The position numbers and the translations under genes are program-made. DNA of 64,000 bases from Pseudomonas koreensis (lineage in GTDB: Bacteria; Pseudomonadota; Gammaproteobacteria; Pseudomonadales; Pseudomonadaceae), in assembly GCF_025447595.1 (NCBI RefSeq), contig NZ_JAOEJU010000006.1, positions 124,001 through 188,000 on the forward strand. The letters run 5' to 3'. Numbering within the stretch: position 1 is the first letter of the stretch; every line of letters starts with the position of its first letter. This document shows positions 21,082 to 31,300 of this stretch, piece by piece. The notes under the pieces were generated by a model that was not told where the DNA came from, ran no database searches, and saw only the letters and a program-made list of their open reading frames with translations.

Positions 21082-22969
21082 CACGGGCCGTAGCCTCCGC
21101 ACTGATTGGGCTGGCGTATTCGGCCTTCAAGCGTCCGTCCTGATCCAGCAGCCAGGCATCCATGACCTGCCGCACCACTGGCGCCGCGACGCCGGAACCG
21201 GACTCGCCGTTCTCGACCATCACCGACACCACGATTTTCGGGTCATCCGCCGGCGCGAAGCCGACGAACAGGGCGTGGTCGCGGTGGCGTTCCTGGACCT
21301 TGGAGCGGTCGTACTTCTCGCCTTGTTTGATCGCCACGACCTGCGCCGTACCCGACTTGCCGGCGATCCGGTATTGCGCGCCGATCGAAGCCTTGCGCGC
21401 GGTGCCTCGGGCACCGTGCATCACCTGCTGCATGCCGTGGTTGACCTTGTTCCAGTCGGACGGGTCGCGAAGGATGATGTCCGGCATCGGGTTTTCATCC
21501 TTCGGTTTCTCGCCTTCGATGGTCTTGGCAAGGTGCGGGCGATTCCACACGCCCTTGTTGGCCACCAGCGCCGTGGCTTGGGCCAGTTGCAGCGGGGTCG
21601 ATTGCATATAGCCCTGGCCAATCCCGAGAATCAGGGTTTCGCCGGGGAACCACGCCTGACGCCGGGTCGCGCGTTTCCACTCGCGGGACGGCATCAGGCC
21701 GGGGGATTCTTCGAACATGTCCAGCGAGACCTTCTGGCCGATGCCGAACTTGTTCATGTAGGCCGACAACCGGTCGATGCCCAGCTTGTGCGCCAGGTCA
21801 TAGAAGTAGGTGTCGTTGGACCGCATGATCGCCGTGTCGAGGTCGACGAAGCCGTCCCCGGTGCGGTTCCAGTTGCGGTACTTGTGATCGTAGTTGGGCA
21901 GCATGTAGTAACCGGGGTCGAACACCCGGCTCGACGCCGTCACCACGCCCGCATCGAGACCGGCAATCGCCACCGCCGGCTTGATCGTCGAACCCGGCGG
22001 GTACAGACCGCGCAACACACGGTTGAACAGCGGCCGGTCGATCGAATCGCGCAGCTCGGCGTAAGCCTTGAAGCTGATGCCGGTGACGAACAGGTTCGGG
22101 TCGAAGCTCGGCTGACTGACCATCGCCAATACTTCGCCGGTTTTCGGATCAAGCGCTACCACCGCCCCACGCCGGCCGCCCAGCGCGGCCTCGGCAGCTT
22201 CCTGCAACTTGATGTCGAGGCTCAGGACAATGTCCTTGCCCGGCACCGGATCGGTACGCTTGAGCACGCGCAGGACACGGCCACGGGCGTTGGTCTCGAC
22301 TTCTTCGTAACCCACCTGACCGTGCAGCTCGGCCTCATAAAAGCGCTCGATGCCGGTCTTGCCGATGTGGTGGGTGCCGCTGTAGTTGACCGGATCGAGG
22401 GTCTTCAGCTCTTTCTCGTTGATCCGCCCCATGTAACCCACCGAGTGCGCGAAATGCGCGCCCTGCGGGTAGTGACGGACCAGTTGCGCGACCACTTCAA
22501 CGCCCGGCAGGCGGAACTGGTTCACCGCGATCCGGGCGATCTGTTCTTCGGTCAGTTCGAACAGGATCGGCACCGGTTCGAACGGCCGACGGCCCTGACG
22601 CATGCGCTTCTCGAAGATCACCCGGTCTTCCGGCGTCAACTCCAGCACCTCGACGATCACATCGAGCACCTGTTGCCAGTCGCCGGAGCGCTCGCGGGTC
22701 ATGCTCAGGCTGAAGCTCGGGCGGTTGTCCGCCACCACCACGCCGTTGCGGTCGAAAATCAGGCCACGGGTCGGCGGAATCGGCTGGACATGCACCCGAT
22801 TGTTTTCCGACAGGGTCGAGTGGTACTCGTACTGAATCACCTGCAGGTAATACAGGCGCGCGATCAGCACACCGATCAGCGCAATGATCGCAATTGCGCC
22901 GAACACAACGCGGCCACGCACCAGACGGGCGTCTTTTTCGTGGTCCTTGATGCGGATCGGCTGGGACAT
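21074..22969 (-). CDS. mrdA: Penicillin-binding protein 2 (elongation transpeptidase)
   Basis: Class B PBP of 631 aa, the transpeptidase paired with RodA. One N-terminal membrane helix (VVFGAIAIIALIGVLIARLYY) precedes the pedestal domain (HVQPIPPTRGLIFDRNG). The transpeptidase domain has the SxxK motif in YPPGSTIKPAVAIA, the SxN region (MRSNDTYFYDLA) and KSGTAQVVAIK (KSGT). ATG 22969 (MSQPIRIKDHEKD) starts after rlmH with a 10-bp gap. Confidence 0.96.
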   Translation of the reverse strand: MSQPIRIKDHEKDARLVRGRVVFGAIAIIALIGVLIARLYYLQVIQYEYHSTLSENNRVHVQPIPPTRGLIFDRNGVVVADNRPSFSLSMTRERSGDWQQVLDVIVEVLELTPEDRVIFEKRMRQGRRPFEPVPILFELTEEQIARIAVNQFRLPGVEVVAQLVRHYPQGAHFAHSVGYMGRINEKELKTLDPVNYSGTHHIGKTGIERFYEAELHGQVGYEEVETNARGRVLRVLKRTDPVPGKDIVLSLDIKLQEAAEAALGGRRGAVVALDPKTGEVLAMVSQPSFDPNLFVTGISFKAYAELRDSIDRPLFNRVLRGLYPPGSTIKPAVAIAGLDAGVVTASSRVFDPGYYMLPNYDHKYRNWNRTGDGFVDLDTAIMRSNDTYFYDLAHKLGIDRLSAYMNKFGIGQKVSLDMFEESPGLMPSREWKRATRRQAWFPGETLILGIGQGYMQSTPLQLAQATALVANKGVWNRPHLAKTIEGEKPKDENPMPDIILRDPSDWNKVNHGMQQVMHGARGTARKASIGAQYRIAGKSGTAQVVAIKQGEKYDRSKVQERHRDHALFVGFAPADDPKIVVSVMVENGESGSGVAAPVVRQVMDAWLLDQDGRLKAEYASPISAEATARDE

Positions 22970-22979
22970 GAGGGCAGAA

Positions 22980-23447
22980 CTACTTGTGGTAAGGGTGACC
23001 GGACAGCACGGTCCAGGCACGATACAGCTGTTCGCCGATGAGGATCCGCACCAGCGGGTGCGGCAGCGTCAGCGGCGACAACGACCAGCGTTGATCCGCG
23101 CGGGCACAGACTTCCGGCGCCAGCCCTTCGGGGCCGCCGACCATGAAGTTGACCGTACGCGAGTCCAGACGCCAGCGATCGAGTTCGACCGCCAACTGCT
23201 CGGTGCTCCACGGCTTGCCATGGACTTCGAGGGTGACGATCCGCTCGTTCTGCCCGACCTTGGCCAGCATGGCTTCGCCTTCCTGGCGGATGAAACGGGC
23301 CACGTCAGCGTTCTTGCCACGGGTGTTGAGCGGAATTTCCACCAGTTCCAGCGCCAGCTCGGACGGAAGACGCTTGGCATATTCATGCCAGCCTTCTTCC
23401 ACCCATTTGGGCATGCGTGAACCGACGGCGATCAGTCGCAGTCGCAC
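22980..23447 (-). CDS. rlmH: 23S rRNA (pseudouridine1915-N3)-methyltransferase RlmH
   Basis: SPOUT methyltransferase of 155 aa, the exact usual length, that modifies pseudouridine 1915 in helix 69. The start is GTG 23447 ([15 protein letters not shown]). SAM-knot motifs are [13 protein letters not shown] and [23 protein letters not shown]. It lies 10 bp after rsfS; the pair is commonly adjacent. Upstream codons in this frame belong to rsfS in another frame and are not part of the protein. Confidence 0.96.
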   Translation of the reverse strand: MRLRLIAVGSRMPKWVEEGWHEYAKRLPSELALELVEIPLNTRGKNADVARFIRQEGEAMLAKVGQNERIVTLEVHGKPWSTEQLAVELDRWRLDSRTVNFMVGGPEGLAPEVCARADQRWSLSPLTLPHPLVRILIGEQLYRAWTVLSGHPYHK

Positions 23448-23457
23448 AGCGCGTCCC

Positions 23458-23952
23458 TTACAGCTGGTCTTTGTTGAGCTTGGTGAAGTGCTCGTGGGTG
23501 TTTTCCGGGCTGTGGTGCTTGGCGTCCGCCGCACGGCTTTGCTCGGCACCGGCCCACAGGCGCTCCAGGTCGTAGAACTGACGAGCCGAGGCGGTCATCA
23601 TGTGCACGATCACCAGGTCCAGGTCCAGCAGCACCCAGTCACTGTCGCCCTTGCCTTCTTCGCCCAGCGGCCTGGCACCCTGCTTTTTGACCTCTTCGCG
23701 AACCTTGTCCAGCATCGCGTTGATCTGACGGTTGGAAGTACCGGTGGCGATGATCATGTAGTCAGTGATGCTCTGCTTGTCGCGCACATCGATGATCTGG
23801 ATGTCCTGGGCCTTGACGTCTTCCAGGGCTGCAACGGCCACCTTGACCAGCTCGTCGCCCTTCAGCGGTTCGTTGGTGTTGACCGGCTCTGGCAGCGGGG
23901 CGCTCTTGAATGTGCCTTTGCGCTTTACTTTGGTTTGGTCTTTGTCAGTCAT
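23458..23952 (-). CDS. rsfS: Ribosomal silencing factor RsfS
   Basis: Binds uL14 and blocks 30S-50S joining under starvation. The RsfS fold is clear from [40 protein letters not shown] and [31 protein letters not shown]. From ATG 23952 it is 164 aa, longer than the usual 105-120, because of a charged N-terminal extension ([15 protein letters not shown]) and a C-terminal tail ([20 protein letters not shown]). nadD is just upstream, an arrangement common in bacteria. Confidence 0.93.
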   Translation of the reverse strand: MTDKDQTKVKRKGTFKSAPLPEPVNTNEPLKGDELVKVAVAALEDVKAQDIQIIDVRDKQSITDYMIIATGTSNRQINAMLDKVREEVKKQGARPLGEEGKGDSDWVLLDLDLVIVHMMTASARQFYDLERLWAGAEQSRAADAKHHSPENTHEHFTKLNKDQL

Positions 23953-24024
23953 ATAAAACTCGTTTTGCTCATATATTCGGCGGCTTGGCGACACGTGGAT
24001 TCGTATCAGTGAAGCACGCCTTGT

Positions 24025-24714
24025 TCAGTTCGACGCACGGTACAGACCGTGCGCATCGATGTAGGCCAGGACCGCGTCGGGCACCAGGAAACGTACCGAC
24101 TTACCGCTGGCCAGCAGTTGACGGATCTGGGTGGCGGAAACCGCGAGCGGTGTCTGCCAGACGAATGCAATCTGTCCGCTCGGCCCCTTCAGGGCCAGCG
24201 GGTCGCTCACCGAACGCGCTGCCAGCAGGTTGCGCAAGGCATCCGGCGGTTCGCTGTCGGCGTCCGGGCGCTGTAGCACCAGGATGTGGCAATGCTGGAG
24301 CAACTCTTCCCAGCGGTGCCAAGTGGGCAGGCCGCAAAATGCGTCCCAGCCCAGAAGCAGAAAAACCTGGGTCTCGGCGGCCATTTCGGCCCGCAGCGAC
24401 TCCAGGGTATCGATGGTCCAGGACGGTTTGTCCCGCTGCAATTCGCGGGCGTCCACCACCAGTGGCGGCACACCGGCTACCGCACATTCAACCATTGCCA
24501 GCCGGTCCCGCGCCGACACCTGCGGCATGTCGCGGTGCGGCGGCCGGGCGCTGGGCATCATGCGCAGCTCGTCCAGCCCCAGCGCTTCGGCGACTTCCAG
24601 CGCGCCACGCAAATGGCCGACGTGCACCGGGTCGAACGTCCCGCCCAGTACGCCAATGCGCCGGGGACGGGGCTTCTTGCCGGGTTTCGGCGCTTTCAGG
24701 TCAAGGTCGGACAA
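24025..24714 (-). CDS. nadD: Nicotinate-nucleotide adenylyltransferase NadD
   Basis: Converts nicotinate mononucleotide to NaAD in NAD synthesis. The nucleotidyltransferase motif is [19 protein letters not shown]. The C-terminal ISTRE-like motif reads [13 protein letters not shown]. The start is uncertain: TTG 24714 lies 1 bp after the proA stop and gives 229 aa, while ATG 24747 would overlap proA by 32 nt. Either way there is a basic N-terminal extension ([13 protein letters not shown]) before the core. Confidence 0.93.
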   Translation of the reverse strand: MSDLDLKAPKPGKKPRPRRIGVLGGTFDPVHVGHLRGALEVAEALGLDELRMMPSARPPHRDMPQVSARDRLAMVECAVAGVPPLVVDARELQRDKPSWTIDTLESLRAEMAAETQVFLLLGWDAFCGLPTWHRWEELLQHCHILVLQRPDADSEPPDALRNLLAARSVSDPLALKGPSGQIAFVWQTPLAVSATQIRQLLASGKSVRFLVPDAVLAYIDAHGLYRASN

Positions 24715-24715
24715 G

Positions 24716-25987
24716 TCAGACCGTCGCCTGGCCGCGCAACTGGCCATCACCGACCACGATGTACTTCTCGCAGGTCAGTCCTTCGAGGCCCACCGGGCCA
24801 CGGGCGTGCAGCTTATCAGTAGAAATGCCGATCTCGGCACCCAATCCGTATTCGAATCCGTCGGCGAAGCAGGTCGGGGTGTTGATCATCACCGACGCCG
24901 AGTCGACCTGAGCCACGAACTGGCGGGTGTCGGCGAGGTTTTCGCTGACGATCGAGTCGGTGTGATGGGAGCCGAAATGGTTGATGTGTTCGATGGCCTG
25001 ATCCAGGCCATCCACCACGCGGATCGACAGAATCGGCGCCAGGTACTCGGTGCTCCAGTCTTCTTCGGTCGCCGCTACGGCTTCGATGATCGCCCGGGTG
25101 CGCTCGCAACCGCGCAGCTCGACGCCTTTTTCGCGGAACTGCTTCGCCATCGACGGCAGGAAATCCTTCGCAACACTTTGATCGACCAGCAAGGTCTCCA
25201 TCGCACCGCAGATGCCATAGCGATAGGTCTTGGCATTGAAGGCGATGCGCTGGGCTTTCGGCAGGTCGGCGTGTTCGCTGACGTAGACGTGGCAGATGCC
25301 GTCCAGATGCTTGATTACCGGCACCCGGGCATCACGGCTGATGCGTTCGATCAGGCCACGGCCACCGCGCGGGACGATCACATCGACGTACTCGGGCATG
25401 GTAATCAGCGCGCCTACAGCGGCGCGGTCGGTGGTTTCCACCACTTGCACCACGGCGGCCGGCAGTTCGGCTTCGGCCAGACCGCGCTGGATGCAGGCGG
25501 CAATCGCGCGATTGGAATGAATCGCTTCGGAACCGCCGCGCAGGATGGTCGCGTTGCCGGACTTCAGGCACAGGCTCGCGGCATCGATGGTCACGTTGGG
25601 ACGGGATTCGTAAATGATCCCGATCACGCCCAGCGGTACACGCATCTTGCCGACCTGAATGCCCGACGGACGGAAGCTCATGTCGCGGATTGCACCGACC
25701 GGATCCGGCAGCGCTGCAACCTGACGCAGGCCGACGATCATTCCGTCGATGCGCGCCGGGGTCAGTTCCAGACGTTCCAGCAGTGCCGGCTCCAGACCGT
25801 TGGCGCGACCGGCGGCCAGATCCTGTTCATTGGCTGTCGCAAGCTCGGCGCGGGCGGCGTCCAGGGCATTGGCGGCAGCCAGCAGGGCGCGGTTTTTCTG
25901 CGCGGTGCTGGCTCGGCCGATAACGCGGGAAGCTTCGCGGGCGGCGCGACCCAATCGGGTCATATAGTCAAGAACGGACTCAGTCAT
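24716..25987 (-). CDS. proA: Gamma-glutamyl phosphate reductase
   Basis: NADPH-dependent second step of proline synthesis, 423 aa. ALDH-superfamily features include [27 protein letters not shown] segments (seen near residues 105-130), [12 protein letters not shown], the catalytic cysteine in [14 protein letters not shown], and [13 protein letters not shown]. The start is ATG 25987 ([13 protein letters not shown]). It is the promoter-proximal gene of the proA-nadD-rsfS-rlmH-mrdA-rodA-mltB-rlpA series. Confidence 0.96.
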   Translation of the reverse strand: MTESVLDYMTRLGRAAREASRVIGRASTAQKNRALLAAANALDAARAELATANEQDLAAGRANGLEPALLERLELTPARIDGMIVGLRQVAALPDPVGAIRDMSFRPSGIQVGKMRVPLGVIGIIYESRPNVTIDAASLCLKSGNATILRGGSEAIHSNRAIAACIQRGLAEAELPAAVVQVVETTDRAAVGALITMPEYVDVIVPRGGRGLIERISRDARVPVIKHLDGICHVYVSEHADLPKAQRIAFNAKTYRYGICGAMETLLVDQSVAKDFLPSMAKQFREKGVELRGCERTRAIIEAVAATEEDWSTEYLAPILSIRVVDGLDQAIEHINHFGSHHTDSIVSENLADTRQFVAQVDSASVMINTPTCFADGFEYGLGAEIGISTDKLHARGPVGLEGLTCEKYIVVGDGQLRGQATV

Positions 25988-26164
25988 GGTCTGCTGGGGT
26001 CTTGGCAAAGAGGAAAGCGGCAGATTATAGCTGTCGCGTCCCGGGACTAACAGCGGTGACGGGCGGATGGTCGAAATGGACGGCGATTTGCCGACGTTCA
26101 GCCGGGATTAAGCCGCGAATTGTTATCATCACGACCTCCTCCGCCTGGATAAACCCTGTTTGCC

Positions 26165-26860
26165 ATGTCCAACCTGACCGTTCGCGCCACCTCCGCGCGC
26201 CAGCCTGTCGGCCTCGCGGACGCCTTTTTCGACCGTGACGCCCAGACACTGGCCCGTGATCTGCTCGGCAAAGTCATCCGCCACCGCGTCGGCGATTTGT
26301 GGCTCAGCGCCCGAATCATCGAAACCGAAGCGTATTACTGCGATGAAAAAGGCAGCCACGCGTCCCTCGGCTACACAGAAAAGCGTAAGGCTTTGTTTCT
26401 GGACGGCGGCCACATCTATATGTACTACGCCCGTGGCGGCGATTCGCTGAACTTCAGCGCGCAGGGCCCGGGCAATGCGGTGCTGATCAAATCGGCCTAT
26501 CCGTGGGTCGACGAAATCAGCGGCCCGGCCAGTCTGGCGCAGATGCTGCTGAACAACCCCGATGCCCAGGGTCGCCCGCGCCCGTCGCAGAAACTGTGTG
26601 CCGGGCAGACACTGCTGTGCAAGGCGCTGGGACTGAAAGTACCGGTGTGGAATGCCAAGCGCTTCGACCATGAAATCCTGCTGGTGGAAGACACCGGTCC
26701 TGCGCCAACTCATGTGATTCAGACCACCCGTCTGGGCATTCCCCATGGCCGTGACGAACACTTGATGTATCGCTTCGTCGATGCCGCCTATGCCCAGTGG
26801 TGCACGCGGAACCCGCTGCGTCGGGGTCAGGTCGAAGGTCGCGATTATTTTCTGCTGTGA
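26165..26860 (+). CDS. mpg: DNA-3-methyladenine glycosylase (AAG/MPG family)
   Basis: Base-excision repair glycosylase of the eukaryotic-type AAG family, 231 aa. Recognisable motifs are FFDRDAQTLARDLLGKVI, RIIETEAYYCDEKGSHAS, MYYARGGDSLNFSAQGPGNAVLIKSA (spread across 80-110) and GPARLAQML-like GPASLAQMLL. The Glu in IETEAY corresponds to the catalytic base. The gene diverges from proA. ATG at 26165. Confidence 0.93.
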   Translation: MSNLTVRATSARQPVGLADAFFDRDAQTLARDLLGKVIRHRVGDLWLSARIIETEAYYCDEKGSHASLGYTEKRKALFLDGGHIYMYYARGGDSLNFSAQGPGNAVLIKSAYPWVDEISGPASLAQMLLNNPDAQGRPRPSQKLCAGQTLLCKALGLKVPVWNAKRFDHEILLVEDTGPAPTHVIQTTRLGIPHGRDEHLMYRFVDAAYAQWCTRNPLRRGQVEGRDYFLL

Positions 26861-26915
26861 ATGCAACCCCCTGCGGCTCGCCGATCAGGGACATCAATGA
26901 AATGGAGTGGTTTGT

Positions 26916-28232
26916 ATGGGCCCATGGCTCGATAGCGTGACCGGGTGGCTGGCTGCCAATCCGCAGTGGCTGGCCGCTGCAGTGTTTGTCGTGGCCTGCG
27001 TGGAATGCCTGGCGATTGCCGGGTTGATCGTGCCCGGAACGGTGCTGCTGTTTGCCGTGGCGGTGCTGGCCGGCAGTGGTGCCCTGTCATTGAGCGAAAC
27101 CCTGTTGCTGGGTTTCCTCGGCGGGATTCTCGGCGATGTGATTTCGTATTTCCTCGGTCGTCACTTCCACCAGAACATCCGGCGTCTGCCGGGCCTGCGC
27201 CATCACCCGGAATGGATGGCCGGTGCGGAAACCTATTTCCAGCGCTATGGCATCGCCAGCCTTCTGGTTGGACGCTTCATCGGCCCGTTGCGTCCGATGC
27301 TGCCGATGGTTGCCGGCATGTGCGACATGCCCTTCCCGCGCTTCGCCGCCGTGAGCCTGTTGGCGGCGGCTGGCTGGAGTCTGGCGTATCTGCTGCCGGG
27401 CTGGGCCACCGGCGCGGCGATTCGTCTGCCGTTGCCGGAAGGCTTCTGGCTGCAGGCCGGGATCGTCGCCGGCAGCATTGCGGTGATGGTCGGCCTGAGT
27501 GCCAACAGCAGCCTGCGTAGCCATCGCCGGGCGACGGTCTGGATCAGCAGCATGAGCCTGTTGATCCTGATCGGCCTGTTCATCGGCTACCCGTACCTGA
27601 CCGCCCTCGATCAGGGCGTCATGACCCTGGTGCAGGAACATCGCCAACCGGCGCTGGATGAGGTGGCGGTGGTTTTCACCCTGATCGGTGAATTCCGCAA
27701 CATGCTGCTGTTCAGCGCCCTGCTGACTGCGCTTCTGTTGCTGTGCCGTCAGTGGCGCCACGCAATCTTCGTGGGTGGCACCCTGCTCGTCACGGCATTG
27801 GCCAACACCGGGACCAAAATGTTCTTCGCCCGGGTACGTCCGGAAGTGCTGACCGATCCACTCACCAGCTACAGCATGCCCAGCGGCCATGCATCCGGAT
27901 CGTTTGCTCTGTTCCTGGCGCTTGCCGTACTGGCCGGACGCGGTCAGCCGCCGAGGCTGCGACTGACCTGGCTGTTGCTCGGCTGCATACCGGCGCTGGC
28001 AATTGCCCTGTCACGGGTTTATCTGGGAGCGCACTGGCCAACCGATGTGCTGGCCGGAGCCATGCTCGCCGCCTGCGTCTGCGCAGCAGGCCTGTGGTTG
28101 AGTCAACGCCGCGCACCTCTTGGAGCGATGCCGCAGAAAGTCTGGTGGCTGGTATTGCCGGCGCTCTTTGCCCTTTTCGGTTTTTTTGTATTGCGACACC
28201 TGCCACACACCTTGTTGCGATACGCCTATTAA
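26916..28232 (+). CDS. DedA-PAP2 fusion membrane protein
   Basis: 438-aa protein that joins two families. Residues 1-200 are DedA/SNARE-associated (GLIVPGTVLLFAVAVLAG, FLGGILGDVISYFLGR, GRFIGPLRPMLPMVAG). Residues 210-420 are a PAP2 phosphatase with all three motifs: KMFFARVRP, PSGHASGS and SRVYLGAHWPTDV. DedA proteins flip undecaprenyl-phosphate or phospholipids and PAP2 enzymes dephosphorylate lipid pyrophosphates, so a combined role in polyprenyl-carrier recycling is plausible (inference). The RBS ggag precedes ATG 26916. It is the last conserved gene before the accessory insertion. Confidence 0.9.
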   Translation: MGPWLDSVTGWLAANPQWLAAAVFVVACVECLAIAGLIVPGTVLLFAVAVLAGSGALSLSETLLLGFLGGILGDVISYFLGRHFHQNIRRLPGLRHHPEWMAGAETYFQRYGIASLLVGRFIGPLRPMLPMVAGMCDMPFPRFAAVSLLAAAGWSLAYLLPGWATGAAIRLPLPEGFWLQAGIVAGSIAVMVGLSANSSLRSHRRATVWISSMSLLILIGLFIGYPYLTALDQGVMTLVQEHRQPALDEVAVVFTLIGEFRNMLLFSALLTALLLLCRQWRHAIFVGGTLLVTALANTGTKMFFARVRPEVLTDPLTSYSMPSGHASGSFALFLALAVLAGRGQPPRLRLTWLLLGCIPALAIALSRVYLGAHWPTDVLAGAMLAACVCAAGLWLSQRRAPLGAMPQKVWWLVLPALFALFGFFVLRHLPHTLLRYAY

Positions 28233-28245
28233 GCCTTCGCCCAAC

Positions 28246-28275
28246 GCTCACCGGCGCGCACGTCGCACGGTGAGC
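28246..28275 (+). terminator. Weak hairpin after the DedA-PAP2 gene
   Basis: A 7-bp stem, gctcacc (28246-28252) with ggtgagc (28269-28275), and a long GC-rich loop, without a T-run. It is possibly a boundary element between the core gene and the accessory operon. Confidence 0.3.
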
Positions 28276-28372
28276 ACCGGCAAATATCTGGCAAAGCAAA
28301 AGCTCATGAACACGTCCGTGCCCCGTGCCACATTCCGGCCGTTGCACCACAAACGGACTTGTGAAAAGAACC

Positions 28373-31300
28373 ATGACTTTGATGAATCAACCGAACGATC
28401 TATCCCGGACTGGCTGGCTGTCAGCGCCGATCAAAATATCCGATCTGAACATTCCCCCGGAGTCGTCCCTTCAGACTTCGGGCCAAAAACCCGGGCTTGC
28501 GGACCTGGACACTCTGTTCGGCCCTCTGCGCATTGGAGAATTCAGCGTCAGCCGCCAGACGCTCCAGGCCTTGGGCGGCCGAATCGATGGGAAAACCCTC
28601 TCGTCGACCAACACCTACCTTTCCGAAGCTGACCAAGCGTTCATCGATGCACTGGAGTTCGATACGGCTCAAATCGAACAGCGCATGAGATCCGTGCCCT
28701 CGCCGGAAAACGCTCAGATCCCGCCCCTGCTGTACGAAATCGTCACCCAACGCTCCCCCGATGCCCCACCCCTTATGCGTGAGAAGTCCACGGGCGAATT
28801 CGCTGACGCCATGAACAAGATCAACCACCTGCTGAACGTCACCCAACGCCTGGACATTCGTCGAGACCCGTTGCCCGACCACTTGCCGGACTGGGTCGAT
28901 AAAACCAAAAGCCGCGGGATGGCCAGCATGGGTGTCGGGATGCAAGCGTACGGGCTCTACAGCGCTTACATCGGCGCCATCGACGCGCTGAAGAAAGGTG
29001 ATACGACTGAAGCCCTGATCAACGTTGGTGGAGGCGTCGCGGAAATCACCTCGCTGGGTGTCGAGTACGCGCTGAGCAAGACCGGCGAGCAAATGATCCG
29101 TCAGGGATCCATGGCCTTCGAACATTTCGGCAAGACCTCCATGGGCAAGTGGCTGTCTCGCGGAGCCGGGTTGATCGCCAGCGCGCTGACGCTGCCCTTC
29201 GATATCTACATCGCCATCAAATCCTTCAATGATGCGGCCAAGGCCCAGGGCAAGGAGGCTCAGGACCTGTACGTCACCGGCGGACTGGGCGTGTTCAGTG
29301 GCGCGTTGTCCCTGGCCCTTGGCTGCGCGGCACTGGCGGGATTCCAGGCTGCCGGCCCAGTGGGTATCGCCGCCGCCGCAATCATGATTGTGGGGGCGAA
29401 AATCTATGGCGCCGTGCGGGCAGTCGACGATATTGACGACTACATCGAGCTGACGGTGAACGAACGCTGGCGTGCTGGCTGGTTTGCGTTCACCGGCCAG
29501 GATCAGGACAAGGCGCTCATGGATCGCTACCTGATTGCCAAGACCACCGCTGACTACGCCAAAGCTCTGAAGACCCGCAGCCTCGGCTGGCTCGACAATG
29601 AATTCAAGGAAACCGTCGATGTGATCGTCAGTGGTCGGTTCGAGGTGAAGATGCAGCCCACACGCCTCTATCGCTATCAGTGGGATGAATCCCGTGGCGA
29701 AACCCCATACGTCGCCGAGAATCGGCCGGTCATCAGTGACGCCGATGACATTTATGACGCAAGGGATGGCCTGCCGACCTCGGACGCCATTGTTACCCAA
29801 TCGAAAACCGATCCGGCCAAAAGCGTTTTGTGGAGCCTCGGTTCAGGCAATGACACCGTGCAGGGCGTACGGAACAAAGCCAACGTCTTCAGCTATGGCA
29901 CAGGCAGAAAAGTCCTGCATGGCGGAGAGAAGGAGGACTCCTTTCTCTTTCAGTCAGCTTCCGGATCGCTCTCATTCGATCCGACCGAGGTCAGCGAACT
30001 GTCGGGAGGGGACGGTATGGATCTGCTATGGCTGCAAGGCACGCACAGGCATCTCGATCACATTCCCGACCCACCGCGCAATCTCGGTTATGACATTGAC
30101 CTGAAGAAAGGCACGCTGAAGTTGCGTCCCGCGAACCCGGCGCTGGGACCTGTGCTGCACTCGACGCTCAAGTCCATCGAAAAGGTCGAGACGCTCGCCG
30201 GTGCGGCCAATCGCGTGACGGGTTCCGATCAGGCGGACATCATTTCCGCCAATGGTGACGACCACGTTGACGCCGGTGCGGGAGATGACCGGATTTCCGT
30301 TCGCGGCCTCCACGGATCCGTCGTCGGGGGGCCGGGTAACGACACCTATATTCTCGACCCGATGTGCCGTACCGTATCCATCACCGATGACGGTGCAGAG
30401 ACGAGCACGGTCTATCTGGGCGTGACGCTTGAAGCCATCCAGCGCTGGTACTTGCGCGATGATGCACTGGTGATCGAATCGCTGCGCGACGATTCACCCG
30501 GAACTCCGCGACGGGAACTGGTACTTGAAGCGGTCTACCGGACAGTCGGTCGCAAACGCTCACTGCACAATGACAAATGGCTGTTCATTACCCAGGACGG
30601 TTTCCACCTGCAACCGATATGGCCTGCCAACATCGTGGGAACTGGCGAGCTGACGCTCAGCGTCACTGTCCTGACAGTCGGCATGAGCAGGACTTCCCCC
30701 GCCCCGGTCAATGACTATCCCTGCAGGATTTCGAAAAACGCACATTCGTCCTACTTCATTTCCCGTCAGACACGTCATTCGACGCTGATAGCCACGCAAA
30801 ACGATCAGGCCGCGTCCAGTACGATCTACGTTGAGCATGACAGCACCGAAATCAATGAAGTCAGGGCCATCTACACCGTTTCAAAAACCGAGAAAGGTGC
30901 ATTCACGTTTCTTGGCTACACGGATGTCCACTTCACCATCACATTCAATTACCCGGCAGGCCTGCTTTCCCTACACGGGATAATGAAAGAGAACCCCGAC
31001 AAGAAAACCGACAGGGGCGGCGGCATCAGAGCCTCCGGCTGGACGGCAACTCATCCGATTGTTCTGGTGATGCGCGACGGTGTTTCCTACCACCTCGACT
31101 TTCCACGCAACTCGTATATCGATGATGCAAAAAAGACCGGCTATACCGTCATTCAAAGCCGGGCCTCGCTGCGCGAACGTGCAGGCCGATACACATTCCT
31201 CAGGCCCACCATCACGAAGCGTACTTTGAAGGCGACTCCGCAGCGGGTCGACTTTCAGACTGACGAGCACAACACCAGCTACTGGCTGGAGGGGCGATCC

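Noticed and set aside
20840..23041. A 733-codon plus-strand frame opposite rodA and mrdA
   Set aside because: Mirror frame of two well-supported genes; composition is unlike a real protein and there is no RBS.
24131..26050. A 639-codon plus-strand frame opposite nadD and proA
   Set aside because: Shadow of two clear core genes with no domain content.
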